DNA of 64,000 nucleotides from Sciurus carolinensis (GCF_902686445.1 NC_062215.1:31642750-31706749); one strand, 5' to 3'; counted from the first letter of the stretch, positions 12,001-23,236 are shown. Made by a program: numbers and translations. The notes: generated by a model from the letters alone, not told the origin.

Positions 12001-15000
12001 AGCTCTCTTGAGGAAATGAGAATTTTGAAAACTTGCATCCGCTAACATAAGCTTGATGGTTTCCCAATCTTAATGATCTTACTGATGAGATCACCAGGGA
12101 TACTAACAAGATCACCAGTAATACACAGACCCTTTTGCAATTAGATGCTCATGTGCATCCTTCTTCATTTAATCCCGTTCTCCTCAGCCAAATATCCAGT
12201 GTTTTGTTCTGTTTTGTTTTGATTTGTTTCATATTTTAAGAGATAGGGGTCTTGCTATATTACCTAGACTGGTCTTGAAGTCCTGATCTCAAGTGATCAT
12301 CACACCTCAGCCACCTGAGTAGCTGGGACTATAGGTGCGTGCCACCTCTTCTGGCCCAGAAATTTTTTTGACGGCAGTAATTGGGGTACACCTAGTGCAC
12401 GTCTTAGTGACTGACACCAAGTAGGACCTCAGTACAACTCATTAGAGAAATATAGAAGTGAGCAAATTAATAAAAGAAGTGGTTTTTTCTCTGTAGTCTT
12501 ACTAAATCGCAATTTCCTCAACACCTGTACGAATCTGCTTATTGTACTGGCCCCCACCATAGGTACATAAACAGCATCCAAAAGGAATATCTCTCTCACA
12601 CTACTAAACAGCAGCCAAAATCATCATTGAAGAAAAACAACCAAAACAGACACACGCAGAGAAAAAGAAAGAAACCAGCATTGGTTTCCATGACATTTCA
12701 CTATTTATTTAAAATGTTAGGAAAAAGAATATGCCAGAAAGGCCTAAAAGCAGTCATTAGTCAAAAACGAAAAGCCAAACTGCAAATCTGCTAAAAACCA
12801 CAAATTCAACAATTGCATTGGCTGGGTTAGAAATGACCCAGCATTAATGATAATCTCAAATGTTCCTGGACTGAGAAAGAAAGGGTAGATGGAAAATGGA
12901 TTTTAATTTCTTCAGATTCCTTTCTGGGGGGGGGGGGCGGTATTAAATGAAACAAAAACCAATATTTGTGTTTCATGTCAAATGCCAATTGTAATAATTT
13001 AAGTAAATAATTCCCCAGTAAATTAGAATGGAAATTAGAAGTAGACCCTTGTTATGGCGCTGGAGAACTACGATAATGAAATTAAACACTCGCCGAAACT
13101 GGATCTAAGCCGAGAATCATAAAGTGGATAATCTATCAAGGCAGAAATTTTTTCCAAAAGGCAAAATCCTTCCTGTGACATTTGGGCAGAATTAGAAAAG
13201 TCCATCAACATTTGGAAAAACTATTTTGCTCATTAGTAAAAGCAAGGTAAGCACAGAGCTGCAGGGTGGCTTGGAACTGAACTGCATGGGACCCACCCCC
13301 CCAAGACTCCGCCCACCCTCCCTGCAGGCAGGTCAGGGCAGTGCATTTTACATCCCTGTCACTGCGACCCATCTTTGAGATCATGGGGAACAAAAGGGTA
13401 ACGGGTTACTCCAAACATTTGTCAAGGGGCTGAACACGAAGGCATATTTTACAAAGACTACTTCTATCAAAGCTCATATGATTTATATTTGCCCAACAAG
13501 TACATTCCTTAAAGGAACAGAGGCTGAAATGGCAAGCTTCCTAGGAAGCCGTAACCCCAGAGTATGCAAGTTCTTATGAACGCCATCACAAAAGACATCT
13601 CTTTAAAGAATCTTCATGGTTCACCCCAATGACGGGCAGATACTCTCTTCCCTAAAATCTGGGAAGAGTAGGAGAGGTTTAATGAGTTTAAGTGAGGCAA
13701 TAGAAAAGACTTCTTTGAAATAACCTCCAGGTTCTAGGGGGAGAATCGTGTCCCACAAACACTCCCCCTGGAGAGAAGCAGAGAAAGTGAAAAATAAATA
13801 AATAAGTAAATAAGTACTAAGCATTTAGTACTGAGAGTTTGGTGCTGGGGACCCACCCAGAAGTGAAACAAATGGTCCGTCTCTTGGAGCAATTTAGAGC
13901 AGTGTATTAGGGGGAGACATAAAATAGTCAAAAAGAGCAATCTTGTGCTGCAAGTGCTTTGCCAGAGTGGTGTTCTGACTCACTGGGGGGAAGACAGGCA
14001 GAAGGAATCCCCCTCATTTAAAGTGAGCCCCTCTGGCTGACAAGGGTTAACCAGCGGAGGCGAGCAGGTGCCATGAGAGAGGACTCAGAAACACACCAAA
14101 GAGCTGCATCTCTTCCCAGCTGCCCTGGGTCAGTGAATGCACTGTGCTGTCCACACGGAGGAACCCTGCAAGTCTTTTTTCTTCCTGCCCTCCCTCTCTG
14201 CACCCTCTACTCCTGCCCCAGCTAGAGCCACTGGTCTCCAATTCAGCACCATGATCTTGTGCCCATCATAGCTTCACCCTAAAATCCCTGCTAGAACATT
14301 CTACTGGAGGACAGGAATATAAAGTGTCAGAACTCTTTTGCAAAGTCATTTGATAATAGATACTAAAACCTTTTTGAAGCATCCGTATCCTTGGACTTAA
14401 CAACCTATCCCCTAGAAATTTATTCATAGCAAAGCATTTTATGTTAAAAAAAAAAAAATGAAGTGTTGTTTATGGTAGAAAAATATTGACAATGAGGGAG
14501 TAATAAATGGGAATAAATCAGCAAAATTATGGTTATACATATTCTATAAAAATATGAAGAAATGTGTGTATTAGAGTATTAAGAGAAAAATCAGGAAACA
14601 AAACTATAGATGCTCTTCTTAAAAAATATACAAAGAAATACAGACACACACACACACACACACACACACACGTAGAAATATGTTCTCAAGTGCCAATGCC
14701 CTTTAGGGAAAGAAAGTAGAACTATAACTGATTTTCCTTTCTTCTTTTGGCTCTTTTCAAATTCCATTTTTCTACAATAAATGTGAGTATTTCAATTTTT
14801 TAAATTATACAAATAATACCCAAGCACACTGTTGTTTAAAATTCCCACACCAGATGTGAAGTTCACTAGACCACCACCAGCAGTCCTTCTCAGTGAGGTG
14901 ATAAGGTTACCAGTCACCTGATCATCTCTCTGGACCTTTTTCTAGAAATATACATGCATGTGAATGCTCCCATATAAATAGTGAATAGCATTGTTTTGAG

Positions 15001-18000
15001 GCTTAGTACAACACTCCCTCCTTCTCCATGGGAGATACAGTCCAAAACCCAGAGTGGATACCTGAAAACTGTGACTAGTGCTGAGCCCTATATATATTGT
15101 TTTTTCCTATACATTCATACCCATGATAAATTTTTAAAAATATTTTTGTTAATGCATTACAGTTATACATAAGAGTGGAGTTCATTTTGATATAATCATA
15201 TATGCATGGAATATTATTTGTTCCATTTTGGTCCCCAGTACTTCCTCTTCCCCTCCCCTCCCCCCACTCCATTCCCTTCCTCTACTCTGTTGAACTTTCT
15301 TCTATTTATTTATTGTCTTTTAATTGGTGCTTTATAGATATACATAAAGGTAGAATTCACTGGATGCATTCACATATGTATATAGCATAATTTGGTCAAT
15401 TTCATTCTGCAGTTCCTGTGATAAAATTAATTTAATAAAATAAAATTTAATCTGGACCCAGTAGAAAATTAGTTAGTAATAACTAGCAAGTAATTAGTTA
15501 GTAATTAGTAATAGATAACAATAAAATAGAACAATTACAATACACAGTAATGAAAGTTAGGTGAAAGTGATCTTTTTCCCTCTCTCAAAAAAAAAAATAT
15601 TTTTTTTTTACAGTGCTGGGGATGGAACCCAGAGGCTCAGGTATGCCAGGCCACATCCCCATCTCCCAAAATGTGTTATTGTACTGAATTCACCCTTCTT
15701 CTTGCTTGTTTTGTTTTTTTTCTGCCCTTTTTTGTGGTGCTGGGGATCAAATCCAGGGCCTCCCACTGCCCTAGCCCTACCCTTCTGGTGATGAGGAAAC
15801 AAAACTCTAGATGATCCAATGCCTACCTGAGGAGATGAGGGAGGGAAAGGACATAGCATGGTGACATAACGCTAGGCTACTACCTAAGTCTTAGGTGAAG
15901 ACCAACGAGCACTGCGCACCACAGCCGCGTCTGCGGTCCTTTGTTACAGCAGCTTTAGGAAACTAATACCCTGAGTGATAGATGTGGAAAATGAAAAATC
16001 CCCAGGATACTACGGCCTGGGAAAGGGGAGCGAAATGAAGGCCCTGGACTGACAGCCTTCATCTCCCAAGATGCCCCCTGTAGTCAGGGAGGTGTTTTAT
16101 CACCCCTGGAGTAACCCCTCTAGGAGGTGGCATCTCCTTCAAAGCAAATCCTCTCCAGACCCTGCCCACGGACCCCCACACCCAAAAAAGTTCAGATTCC
16201 CAGGTACCCAAGGAAACTGATATGCTCACTAGACCACCCCTCAAAATAACCTGTATAAACCCAGTTCCTTTCTTTATCTGCTGGCTCACTTTCCACCAGG
16301 AAAGTGGGTCCACAGGCACCATTTCATCCCTGCATCCCCTGATCCAGTGTAAAACCTTGTTCCTGAGTAAACAGCTGAGATGACCCATGAGGTTTGCGTC
16401 CAGCCCGGACTTTCTGTGCTAACAGTAAATGTCTTAGACTACCTTGTAGGCGCTACTATTTATGGGGCACCTACTGTGTCTATTCTCTCCTAAAATCCTT
16501 ATAAACCTACAAGACAGTGTCATTAGGTCCATTCTACAGAGGAGGGTTACATACTTTTGCAAAGCAGGGCTGGGATCCTAGGTCAGGACTGCTGAGCTCA
16601 ACACTCTTAACTGCTGGTTCCACTGATTCTTGTCATGTAGGCTCCTACAGCACCCTTACCCCACTTACTCTTTTTTTTTTTTTTAGTTGTAGATGGACAC
16701 CATACCTTAATTTTATTATTCATATGTGGTGCTGTAGATGGAACCCAGTGCCTCACACATGGTTGGCAAGCGCTTCACCACTGAGCCACAACCCCAGCCC
16801 CCTCTTACTCTTGATCATACTTGATCTTGTCTGCATGCAGAAGAGGAAGATAGGAGACCAGCCTGGTCCACAGAGACACTTCCCAGGCATCCTGACCTGG
16901 CTGAGTCACTGCGACTTACCTTCTGGGACAGAAATACCAAGATTGTCTGGACTGCTTCATCCAGGGGAGGCACCCAGCCAGGCCAGAACTGGACTGGGAA
17001 GAGCAAGACAGAGCCTAACAGTAGTCACTAAATTCACAAAAGAAAGCAAGAAAGCGTGGACCAGAAAGCCTAGGCAGGTGGACACTGTGAAGCCACAGAG
17101 AAGAGCTGAGGCCGAAGACCAAAATCAGAGGGACAGGTCAGGGCAGAATCCCACGGACAGCTGTGACTCGGATTCTGCCTGCCTGGACAGACCATCATGG
17201 GCCAAGGATGCTGGTCCAGTCTGCCTGGGGCCCATGAAGAAGAAGGTGCCGTTGGAGTCAGTGAAAAGGAAGAGTTCCTAGCAACACGTCGGGGTAACAC
17301 TCCACAGCCCACTCAGCTTCCCGGGGCTCCGCGGTCAGCCCCTCCATCTCTATTTCAAATGCCCTGTTCACAATAGGCAAGTGGAGCGGGCACCTCGTAA
17401 AAGATTGAGAATGCACCTGTACTATACTTGGGACGGTAACAGAAATTCCACCCTGCAGGCCACACCAGGACCAGCACCCCGTTTAGTTTCCGAGGGAATG
17501 AGCATCCAGCAGATAGCATTTTCTTCAAAATTAACCAGGGCCAACACTCACCCGCATGGGCTCATCAGGGAATCCAGGTTTGCTTGGCCTGTCCTGTCGC
17601 CGGGATCTCAGGAGCTGCTTGGCCTGTTTTTCAGTCAGAATCGGGGAGGCCTCTGAAAATGTCAAGAAGGTGCCTGAGGGACTCTCAGGAGTTCATGCTC
17701 CAGGTCCACAGTCCCAGGCAAAGTGTTTGCAAGTTTAACTTTGGTTAAAATACAAAACTTCTCTCTGAGGAACCTGTCCCAAAGGACATGGTGTTCCAGA
17801 AGGCCCAGAAAAGAATTTTAAATTGTTTCTCATTAACGATTTAAGTCAGAGAAAAAGCTGGACGATTTGAAACTACCTATTTCAATGGTCCATTCCTTTA
17901 AAAATGAGTATTAACTGAATAAATATATTTTAAGACATTTTTTAAAGACATTTTCTCCAGTTCTCTGGTCTGTGTTTCTCTTAAGTTCCTTCTGGTAGAA

Positions 18001-18420
18001 TTTTCTTTTTTTAAATCCTTAATAGACAAAAATCAAGTTGAAAGTTGTTACTGAACAATTCCCAGTGACAATAAGACTATGTTAAACTCAGTCATCACAC
18101 ATGCCCCTCAAAGATACTGTGTTAAAAAAAAAAAAAATCATATTGTCTGGGTAATCACATGCAAGCAGGAAAAGATATTACCAGAATCCAAGTGTATCAG
18201 ATTTGGATGCTCTCATGTGAATTCTCAAAGAATTTAAAAATTTATCAGCATTTTCTGAGAATGAATTCTCAAATACATGAAGACTTTAGAAAATATCTTT
18301 TTGTTATGAAAGTGATTCTAGAAGCCTGATCTTATAGGAAAAAGAGGAAAGAAAGAGAAGAGAAGAGAAAGAAAGAAAGAAGAGAAAGAAAGAGAAAGAG
18401 AGAAAGAAAGAGAGAGAGAG

Positions 18421-18499
<79 letters not shown>

Positions 18500-18694
18500 A
18501 AAGAGGGAGGGAGGGAGGGAGGAGGGAGGGAAAGAATTGAAATATCTATACCATGTACACTAATATACTACTTGAAATGAAACAATATTTCAAAAGTACC
18601 CAAACACACTGTTATTCCAGGTTATTATGGTGTGCCCACCTGCCAAGAAAGCCAGTATGGTGATTGCAAGCAGGAACACTGCTGGGTTCCTCAT
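8960..18694 (-). CDS. C17orf67: C17orf67 orthologue (UPF0450), 90-aa secreted protein, 3 coding exons
   Basis: Joined minus-strand exons 18694-18640, 17652-17552 and 9076-8960 give 273 nt: 90 residues plus TAA. All junctions are GT/AG and phases match (1, then 0). Residues 1-18 (MRNPAVFLLAITILAFLA) are a signal peptide with probable cleavage before or after the Glu at 19. Residues 20-52 are basic and glutamine-rich (EKQAKQLLRSRRQDRP). The C-terminal exon is acidic/amphipathic and then His/Cys-rich (NPHCKPHCDRNRVHPV). I recognise the protein from the human UPF0450 family member, which has the same length and C terminus as I recall it. Its molecular function is unknown; secretion is inferred from the signal peptide. 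Start: the first ATG before the signal peptide. The gene probably has a non-coding 5' exon near the CpG island at 33.5 kb, not located here. Confidence 0.93.
9430..9668 (+). mobile_element. Tigger-like (pogo-group) DNA transposon 3' fossil
   Basis: GTATTAGGGATTGTGAGTAA, GGGACTTGAGCATCCTCAAA and GGAACCAAGCCCTCAGGGAT recall the terminal part of a Tigger-family element. Decayed; the subfamily is not assigned. Confidence 0.6.
10970..11100 (+). mobile_element. MIR SINE fragment
   Basis: TTTGCCCATCTGCAGAATGG followed by GGATTAAATGATTAAATC and TAAAGTTCAGTGCC. Confidence 0.65.
11640..12130 (-). mobile_element. Possible ancient transposon fossil, unassigned
   Basis: The phrase GAAAACTTGCATCCGCTAAC with AAGCTTGATGGTTTCCCAAT and GATGAGATCACCAGGG resembles a widely dispersed mammalian repeat I have seen but cannot name. 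A 111-residue minus-strand ORF crosses it with no recognisable protein. Confidence 0.35.
12201..12356 (-). mobile_element. B1 SINE (monomer)
   Basis: Reverse-complement 7SL-derived sequence: GTCTTGCTATATTACCTAGA, CTCAAGTGATCATCACACCT, TGAGTAGCTGGGACTATAGG. No ID half. Confidence 0.75.
12600..13600. other. Repeat-free AT-rich stretch with retained CpGs; candidate conserved non-coding element
   Basis: No SINE, LINE or LTR similarity is seen over about 1 kb in an otherwise repeat-dense intron. It holds many homeodomain-type TAAT cores and scattered CpGs near 13050-13120, plus a G-run at 12926-12936. No ORF of note. Confidence 0.35.
14290..14800 (+). mobile_element. Old L1/HAL1-like fragment around a (CA)n tract
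   Basis: Text such as CCTAGAAATTTATTCATAGC and TACAATAAATGTGAGTATTT is typical of old L1 3' ends. Family uncertain. Confidence 0.4.
14645..14671. repeat. (CA)n microsatellite
   Basis: Uninterrupted CA dinucleotide repeat of about 13 units. Confidence 0.95.
15125..15420 (-). mobile_element. L1 3' UTR end, two partial copies, antisense
   Basis: T-rich start, then ATTACAGTTATACATAAGAG and a pyrimidine tract (CTTCCCCTCCCCTCCCCCCA), the reverse of the L1 3' UTR purine tract. A second partial copy follows at about 15320-15420 (ATATACATAAAGGTAGAATT). Confidence 0.65.
15600..15672 (-). mobile_element. ID SINE, decayed
   Basis: CAGTGCTGGGGATGGAACCC then CACATCCCCATCTCCC. Confidence 0.65.
15707..15782 (-). 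mobile_element. ID SINE fragment
   Basis: TGGTGCTGGGGATCAAATCC then CCTAGCCC; the middle is shortened. Confidence 0.65.
15983..16424 (+). mobile_element. ERV solo LTR, copy A
   Basis: About 440 bp from TGTGGAAAATG to CTAACA. TATA-like TATAAAC at 16254. Its 3' third aligns closely with the reverse complement of 24255-24762 (shared CTGATATGCTCACTAGACCA and CACTTTCCACCAGGAAA-type text). The poly(A) hexamer is mutated (GAGTAAAC). No ERV coding sequence is attached. Confidence 0.7.
16671..16801 (-). mobile_element. ID SINE, long-tail subtype
   Basis: Reverse-complement ID preceded by the tail AGTTGTAGATGGACACCATA and poly(T). Flanked by a target repeat CTTACTCTT on both sides. Confidence 0.85.
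17552..17652 (-). CDS. C17orf67: C17orf67 coding exon 2
   Basis: The acceptor TTTTCAG ends at 17653 and the exon starts AG|GCC TCC, completing the Glu codon. It encodes ASPILTEKQAKQLL and then a basic stretch and FPDEPMR. The donor GTGAGTG starts at 17551. Length is 101 nt. Confidence 0.92.
17653..18639 (-). other. C17orf67: C17orf67 intron between coding exons 1 and 2
   Basis: Bounded by donor GTGGGC at 18639 and acceptor at 17653. The only strong feature is the 195-bp purine microsatellite at 18341-18535, which on the transcribed strand is pyrimidine-rich. The rest is unremarkable AT-rich intron. Confidence 0.8.
18341..18535. repeat. (GAAA)n purine microsatellite ending in (GGGA)n
   Basis: Nearly pure purine strand of about 195 bp, with an uninterrupted GAAA core at about 18420-18500. 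Its right end lies about 105 bp inside the intron from the C17orf67 signal-peptide exon donor. Confidence 0.97.
18640..18694 (-). CDS. C17orf67: C17orf67 coding exon 1 (signal peptide)
   Basis: The ATG lies at 18694-18692. It is followed by 17 codons of hydrophobic signal peptide and one base of a split Glu codon. The donor GTGGGC begins at 18639. The exon's 5' boundary upstream of the ATG is not certain; short AG candidates lie within 40 bases. Confidence 0.9.
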
Positions 18695-19144
18695 CCTGCC
18701 GGACTTCTCTCCTGCGGCTGAATGAATCCTCCTGAGCCGGGTCAGCCTACTTGTAGGCTCAAGTCAGTCGGTCTCAATGCTTGTTGATGCTCCCACTAAT
18801 AAGACTTGCCACGTGACGCTAAATGGGTCTGACTCTCAGTTTGTAAAACCAACCGACCGCTAAAATGTTTTCCTCTGAATTCCGGTGATTTTTCATCCTG
18901 AGGAAGGAAATTATCCCTCTGTCATGTGACTTCCAGACCTTGTCCCGTAGAAGAAGTTACCCACGATATTCATTTCAACAAACTGTCCAGTACGTTCTAT
19001 AGTCGTTTACGATTATTTATCTGTAGATTTGGTATGTGTTCATGTTTCCCTGAGTATTAATCACCTCTTACATTTGCATATTTTAGGATATTTTTCCAAA
19101 GTCCATTTACCAATCTGAAAAGTTGTTTTGTTTTCTTTTTTCAA

Positions 19145-19290
19145 CTGATTTTGGAACCAGAGAGTCCAGGGCTCAAGTCCTGGCTTCAGCTCTTTCTAGC
19201 ACTGTCACTTTAGGTAAGCCACATCCCCTCTCTGAACTTCTGTTTTCTCCTCTGTAAAAAGGAGATGACAGTCACTTCCTTGTGGGCTGT
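19145..19290 (+). mobile_element. MIR SINE
   Basis: CAAGTCCTGGCTTCAGCTCT and GAACTTCTGTTTTCTCCTCT follow MIR; an inverted MIR piece follows at about 19325-19420. Confidence 0.7.
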
Positions 19291-19467
19291 GGTGAAGGGT
19301 GAGGGATAAGCTGGGACTATACCCATCTCCTGTCACCCATCTCCTTTTTACAAATGGGGAAAGTGAGTTCCAGAGATGGAAAATCAAGTCCAGGTTCACC
19401 CATTAAGATACGGTCCAAGTCTTCTGTCCTCAAAACTGCGATGTGTGTTCTTGCCATCCTGCCCCAT

Positions 19468-20010
19468 GCTATGGTTTGAAAGTTAAATGTCCCCTGAGAC
19501 CCATGTGTTAAAGGCCTTTAGTCCCCAGGTGGCTCTGTCAGAGACAGAGGAACCTTTAAGAGGTGGGACCCAGTGGGAAGCCCTAAAGTCATTCCAGGCA
19601 TGCTCTCCAAGGGGATTGGAGAGCCCCTTCCTCCTCTTTTCTTCTGGGCTCCTGATGTAATTAGTTTTGCCCCACCCAGGGCTCCCGCTGTGATGTGCTT
19701 CCTCGCCACAAGCCCAAAACAATGGCGCCAATTGATCACAGACTGGGACCTCCAAAACAGTGAACTAAAATAAATCTTTTCTCTCTTTTTTTATTATATA
19801 TATTATGGGTTCATTATAATTATACATAATAATGGAATTCATTATGCTATATCTGTACATGCATGTAACATAATTTGATCAGTCTCATTCCCTAGTATCT
19901 TTCTTTTCCCTTCCCTCCTTCCTCCTTCATTAGTTGTATTCAACTAATCTAACTTTTTCTCTTTATAAGTTAATTGTCTCAGGTTTTTTCACTATAGTAA
20001 TAGAAAGTTG
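19468..20010 (+). mobile_element. ERVL-MaLR (MST-like) LTR, interrupted by L1 3' end
   Basis: CTATGGTTTGAAAGTTAAAT, CCCCTGAGACCCATGTGTTA and AAATAAATCTTTTC match MaLR LTRs. An antisense L1 3' tail (about 19786-19955, TTATACATAATAATGGAATT) splits its last 60 bp. Confidence 0.65.
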
Positions 20011-20119
20011 ACTCTCACATCCCATGATCGCAGGGGTGGCCCTTCATCTTTTACAGGGCCTTATACAATATGCCATCAGTAAGACCTTAAGCAGTCTTAC
20101 ACCAGAATCAAGGTATTTT

Positions 20120-20163
20120 CTCTTTTTTTAAAATATTTTTTAGTAGTTGATGGACCTTTTATT

Positions 20164-20198
<35 letters not shown>

Positions 20199-20285
20199 TT
20201 TTATTTATATGCAGTGCTGAGAATCAAACCCAGTGCCTCACACATGCTAGGCAAGTGCTCTACCACTGAGCCACACAACCCCAAC
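20120..20285 (-). mobile_element. ID SINE with (TTTA)n in its tail
   Basis: Reverse-complement ID (GAGAATCAAACCCAGTGCCT, ACTGAGCCACACAACCCC) whose tail holds an expanded TTTA tract at 20157-20206. Confidence 0.85.
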
Positions 20286-21069
20286 CCATCAGGGTTATTT
20301 TCATAAAGATAAGAAAATCTCAGTATGCTGAAGTTCTCTTATATTCATTTATAAATATCACATGAAGAAATTATTAAATATATTACAAAATATTCTAGAC
20401 AGGATGTGTCATCTTTTTGGATAAAAGTCTCTATTCAGAGAAATAGTCTGATGTTTCTGCGGTCACTTTGCCAGTTCAAAAGAAAACAAAACCTGTTCTG
20501 TAGTTGTCAGAGTTTATGCTAATCTGTGTAACTGATATTAAACCAAAATATTCTGCCCACTTGGTTGGCATAATGACATTCTGAGCAGATTGTAAACAAG
20601 AAAAAAAAATCATGCAAGCATTGTTAGCAAAGTTGCCTCATATAACAATTTGCTCAAAAGTTGGTATTTGGTTTTGTGTACTCTGCAACTATTAACATCC
20701 TTCTGTTTTCATACAATTTCCAAAACTTCAGGAATTTTATGAGCATTATTTCAGAAATATACATATTTGTCACATTAAATATCTTGGATCTTTTATATGC
20801 ATATTCAAACGCTTCATTCTTTTTACTCTTTGTGGTTGAAGAGAATACTAACCATGCTGTTTTGTTATATTAAATAAACATCTTCCGTGGACCAGAAAAT
20901 AAATTATACCCAGCTAGAAATTTCTAATGTGCACATGATAAATATAATCAAAGCATTTTTTAAATTTAGTACTCTTTGTCTATATCAGAGCTATGCAATA
21001 AAAACCATAATGTGAGTCCCAGAGACAGGCCACATAGACAATTCAAATTTCCTAGTGGGCACAGTTTGT

Positions 21070-21274
21070 TTGTTTTGTTTAGTTTTGGTTTGGTTTGGTT
21101 TTATTACTGGGGATTGAACCCAAGGGCACTTTACCTCTGAACTGCATTCCCTTTTTATAATTTATTTTGGGACAGTGTCTCACTAAGTTGCTCAGGCTGA
21201 CCTAGAACTCACAATCCTCCTGCCTCAACCATCAGCGTTACTGGGTCGACAGACACAAGCCACCAGGCCCAGCA
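21070..21274 (-). mobile_element. B1-dID SINE
   Basis: GGGGATTGAACCCAAGGGCA (ID half) and CTCACTAAGTTGCTCAGGCT (B1 half), minus orientation, T/G-rich tail. Confidence 0.85.
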
Positions 21275-21630
21275 TAGCCACCATTTTTGAAGGTAAAATA
21301 CAAGTTAAATTTTAATATTTTATTTAACACAATGAAATATTTAAAATATCATTTCAACATATAATCAACATATACAATTTGTTAATGGGATATTTTAACC
21401 TCCATGTGGCTAAACAACCACTGTACTGGACAGCCTGGGTCTAAATTCTTCCATCTCCGTCACCACTACACAAGTCTAGGCCACCAATACCTCTCGACCA
21501 GTTTTTGCACCAGGTTCCCTCCTGTTCCCTTCCATTCATCCCCACGAAGCAAGAATGATGATCTTCACAAAATGGAAACAGAGAATAGAAGTTGGACCTC
21601 ATCATTCCCCTACAGGGGACGCTTCATGGT

Positions 21631-21828
21631 AAGCTGGGTATGGTGGTGCACACCTATAGTCCCAGTAACTGGGGAACCTGAAGCAGCAGAATCACAAGTT
21701 CAAGGTCAGCTTGAGAAAGTTAACAAGACCCTGTCTCAAAATTTTTAAAATTATTTAAAGGACTATGGATGTAACTTAGTGGCAGAGCCCCTTGGGTTCA
21801 ATATCCCCAGTACAAAAAAAAAAAAAAA
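21631..21828 (+). mobile_element. B1-dID SINE
   Basis: GCTGGGTATGGTGGTGCACA, GACCCTGTCTCAAAATTTTT, then a decayed ID half and poly(A). Confidence 0.85.
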
Positions 21829-21869
21829 TTATATTCCCACTGGAATCAGAACAAAATCAGAGTCCTTAC

Positions 21870-22235
21870 TATGCACTATAGGACCCAGGTTATCTATACA
21901 TACTGTTTTTTCCAACTCCACTCCCTAAAGTTCACTGCAATCACTGCAAGTTACTTTCAACTTAACAAGTTCTTTGCCACCTCAGGACATTTGCACATGC
22001 TGTTTTCACAAACACATTTTTCTAATCATTTGGGCTTCAAATTGAAATTTCTCCTGCTCAGGCAAGCCTGCCCTTACTAGTCTACTTAATAAAATCCCCT
22101 GTCGCCCCCCACCACCATTACTGTTCATCTCCAAGTACTTACCAGAATTTACAAGTATTTACTTTTAAAATCTGTCTCCTCCCCTGGGTCGTAAGTCTAA
22201 GTAAACTTGTATTGTTTTTATAAGGAACTAAAGAG
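21870..22235 (+). mobile_element. L2 3'-end fragment
   Basis: GCCACCTCAGGACATTTGCA, TCTCCTGCTCAGGCAAGCCT and CCCCTGGGTCGTAAGTCTAA follow L2. Confidence 0.6.
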
Positions 22236-23052
22236 GTGATTCCAGAGAGTCAGGCCTGTATCACACCCTGGGATGCTGGTACAAGGTCTCAGATGGAGAG
22301 AGAGCTGGTCAGGAATGATTCTGGCAGGGCCATTCAAATGCTCTTCAGCTGGCCTCTGGGGATATTGCCCCAAAGGGGGGAGGTGCTACAGGAAGACTGT
22401 AAGAGCAAGGTCCCTGTTGTGAGTGTCACTGAGGTGAGGGGAATTCTCTTCTACTCCTCTATCCTGATCCTGTGAAAGCAAAAGTCAGATACCTGAATCA
22501 GGTTCTCCAGAGAAGGTGCAATTCCCAATAAATCCACAAGGTGGCAGAGTAGAGAGGGGGATTAGGAACGACCAAGGTCAAGGGAAAGAAACTCAAGGCC
22601 ACCAAGGTTAACTACTCAAGAGGTCGCCAGTGGCCCAGCATATCACCAGAGGTGGAGAGAGATGGTGCTACAGTGCCCAAGACTATTTCCCTACTATCTT
22701 AGCTAATGCACTAATTGAAAATCTTCATCAGATTACGAGGGCTAAAACAGCTATATTTCCAAGATGATAATATTTAACAATATATGAAGAAGGCTACCAC
22801 CCATATTCACAGCACCCTAACATAACTAATAGTTTCATTTGTGTAGGTTTCCTATTACTTTCTTGAAAGGACTCCTAAGTTAAACCGATATCTAAGGATC
22901 AATAATAAAGTAAATACCATAGAATTCTCAACATTGTCATGCTAAATACAGTTTTAATAGGAAGAAACCATGATTTCAAATTCTATTAGCTAAAGAAATT
23001 TCTGAGATATGGGAACATCATATATATCTATGTCTTAACACAGAGAATTATG

Positions 23053-23236
23053 ATTTTTTTTTTTTTTTTGGTGCCAGGGATTGAACCTAGGGATGCTTTA
23101 CACATCCCCAGTCCTTTCTTATATTTGATTTAGAGACAGGGTCTTGCTGAGTTGCTTAAGGCCTCACTAAGATGCTGAGGCTGACTTTGAACTCACAACC
23201 CTCCTACCTTGGCTTCCAGAGTCGCTGGGATTAGTG
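23053..23236 (-). mobile_element. B1-dID SINE
   Basis: T-tail, GCCAGGGATTGAACCTAGGG, GAGACAGGGTCTTGCTGAGT, GTCGCTGGGATTA in reverse complement. Confidence 0.85.

Larger units (their letters stand above)
14985..15930 (-). mobile_element. Tigger-like DNA transposon fossil with three nested insertions
   Basis: Outer pieces at 14985-15137 (CTCCATGGGAGATACAGTCC, GAGTGGATACCTGAAAACTG, TTTTTTCCTATACATTCATA), 15421-15600 (ATAACAATAAAATAGAACAA) and 15781-15930 (GGTGACATAACGCTAGGCTA) follow one family in order. They are separated by an antisense L1 3' end and two ID copies. Confidence 0.65.
9077..17551 (-). other. C17orf67: C17orf67 intron between coding exons 2 and 3
   Basis: Bounded by donor GTGAGTG at 17551 and acceptor CAG ending at 9077. 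It holds a Tigger 3' fossil (9430-9668), MIR pieces, a B1 copy (12201-12356), a repeat-free stretch (12600-13600), a (CA)n tract, a multiply interrupted Tigger fossil (14985-15930), an ERV LTR (15983-16424) and an ID SINE (16671-16801). I see no gene in 9670-12190 or 16810-17550. Confidence 0.8.

Noticed and set aside
16517..17281. 254-residue plus-strand ORF
   Set aside because: It crosses an antisense ID SINE, shows no known domain and has low-complexity composition; an open frame by chance.
18420..18500. CRISPR-like regular repeats
   Set aside because: Simple GAAA microsatellite with no spacers.
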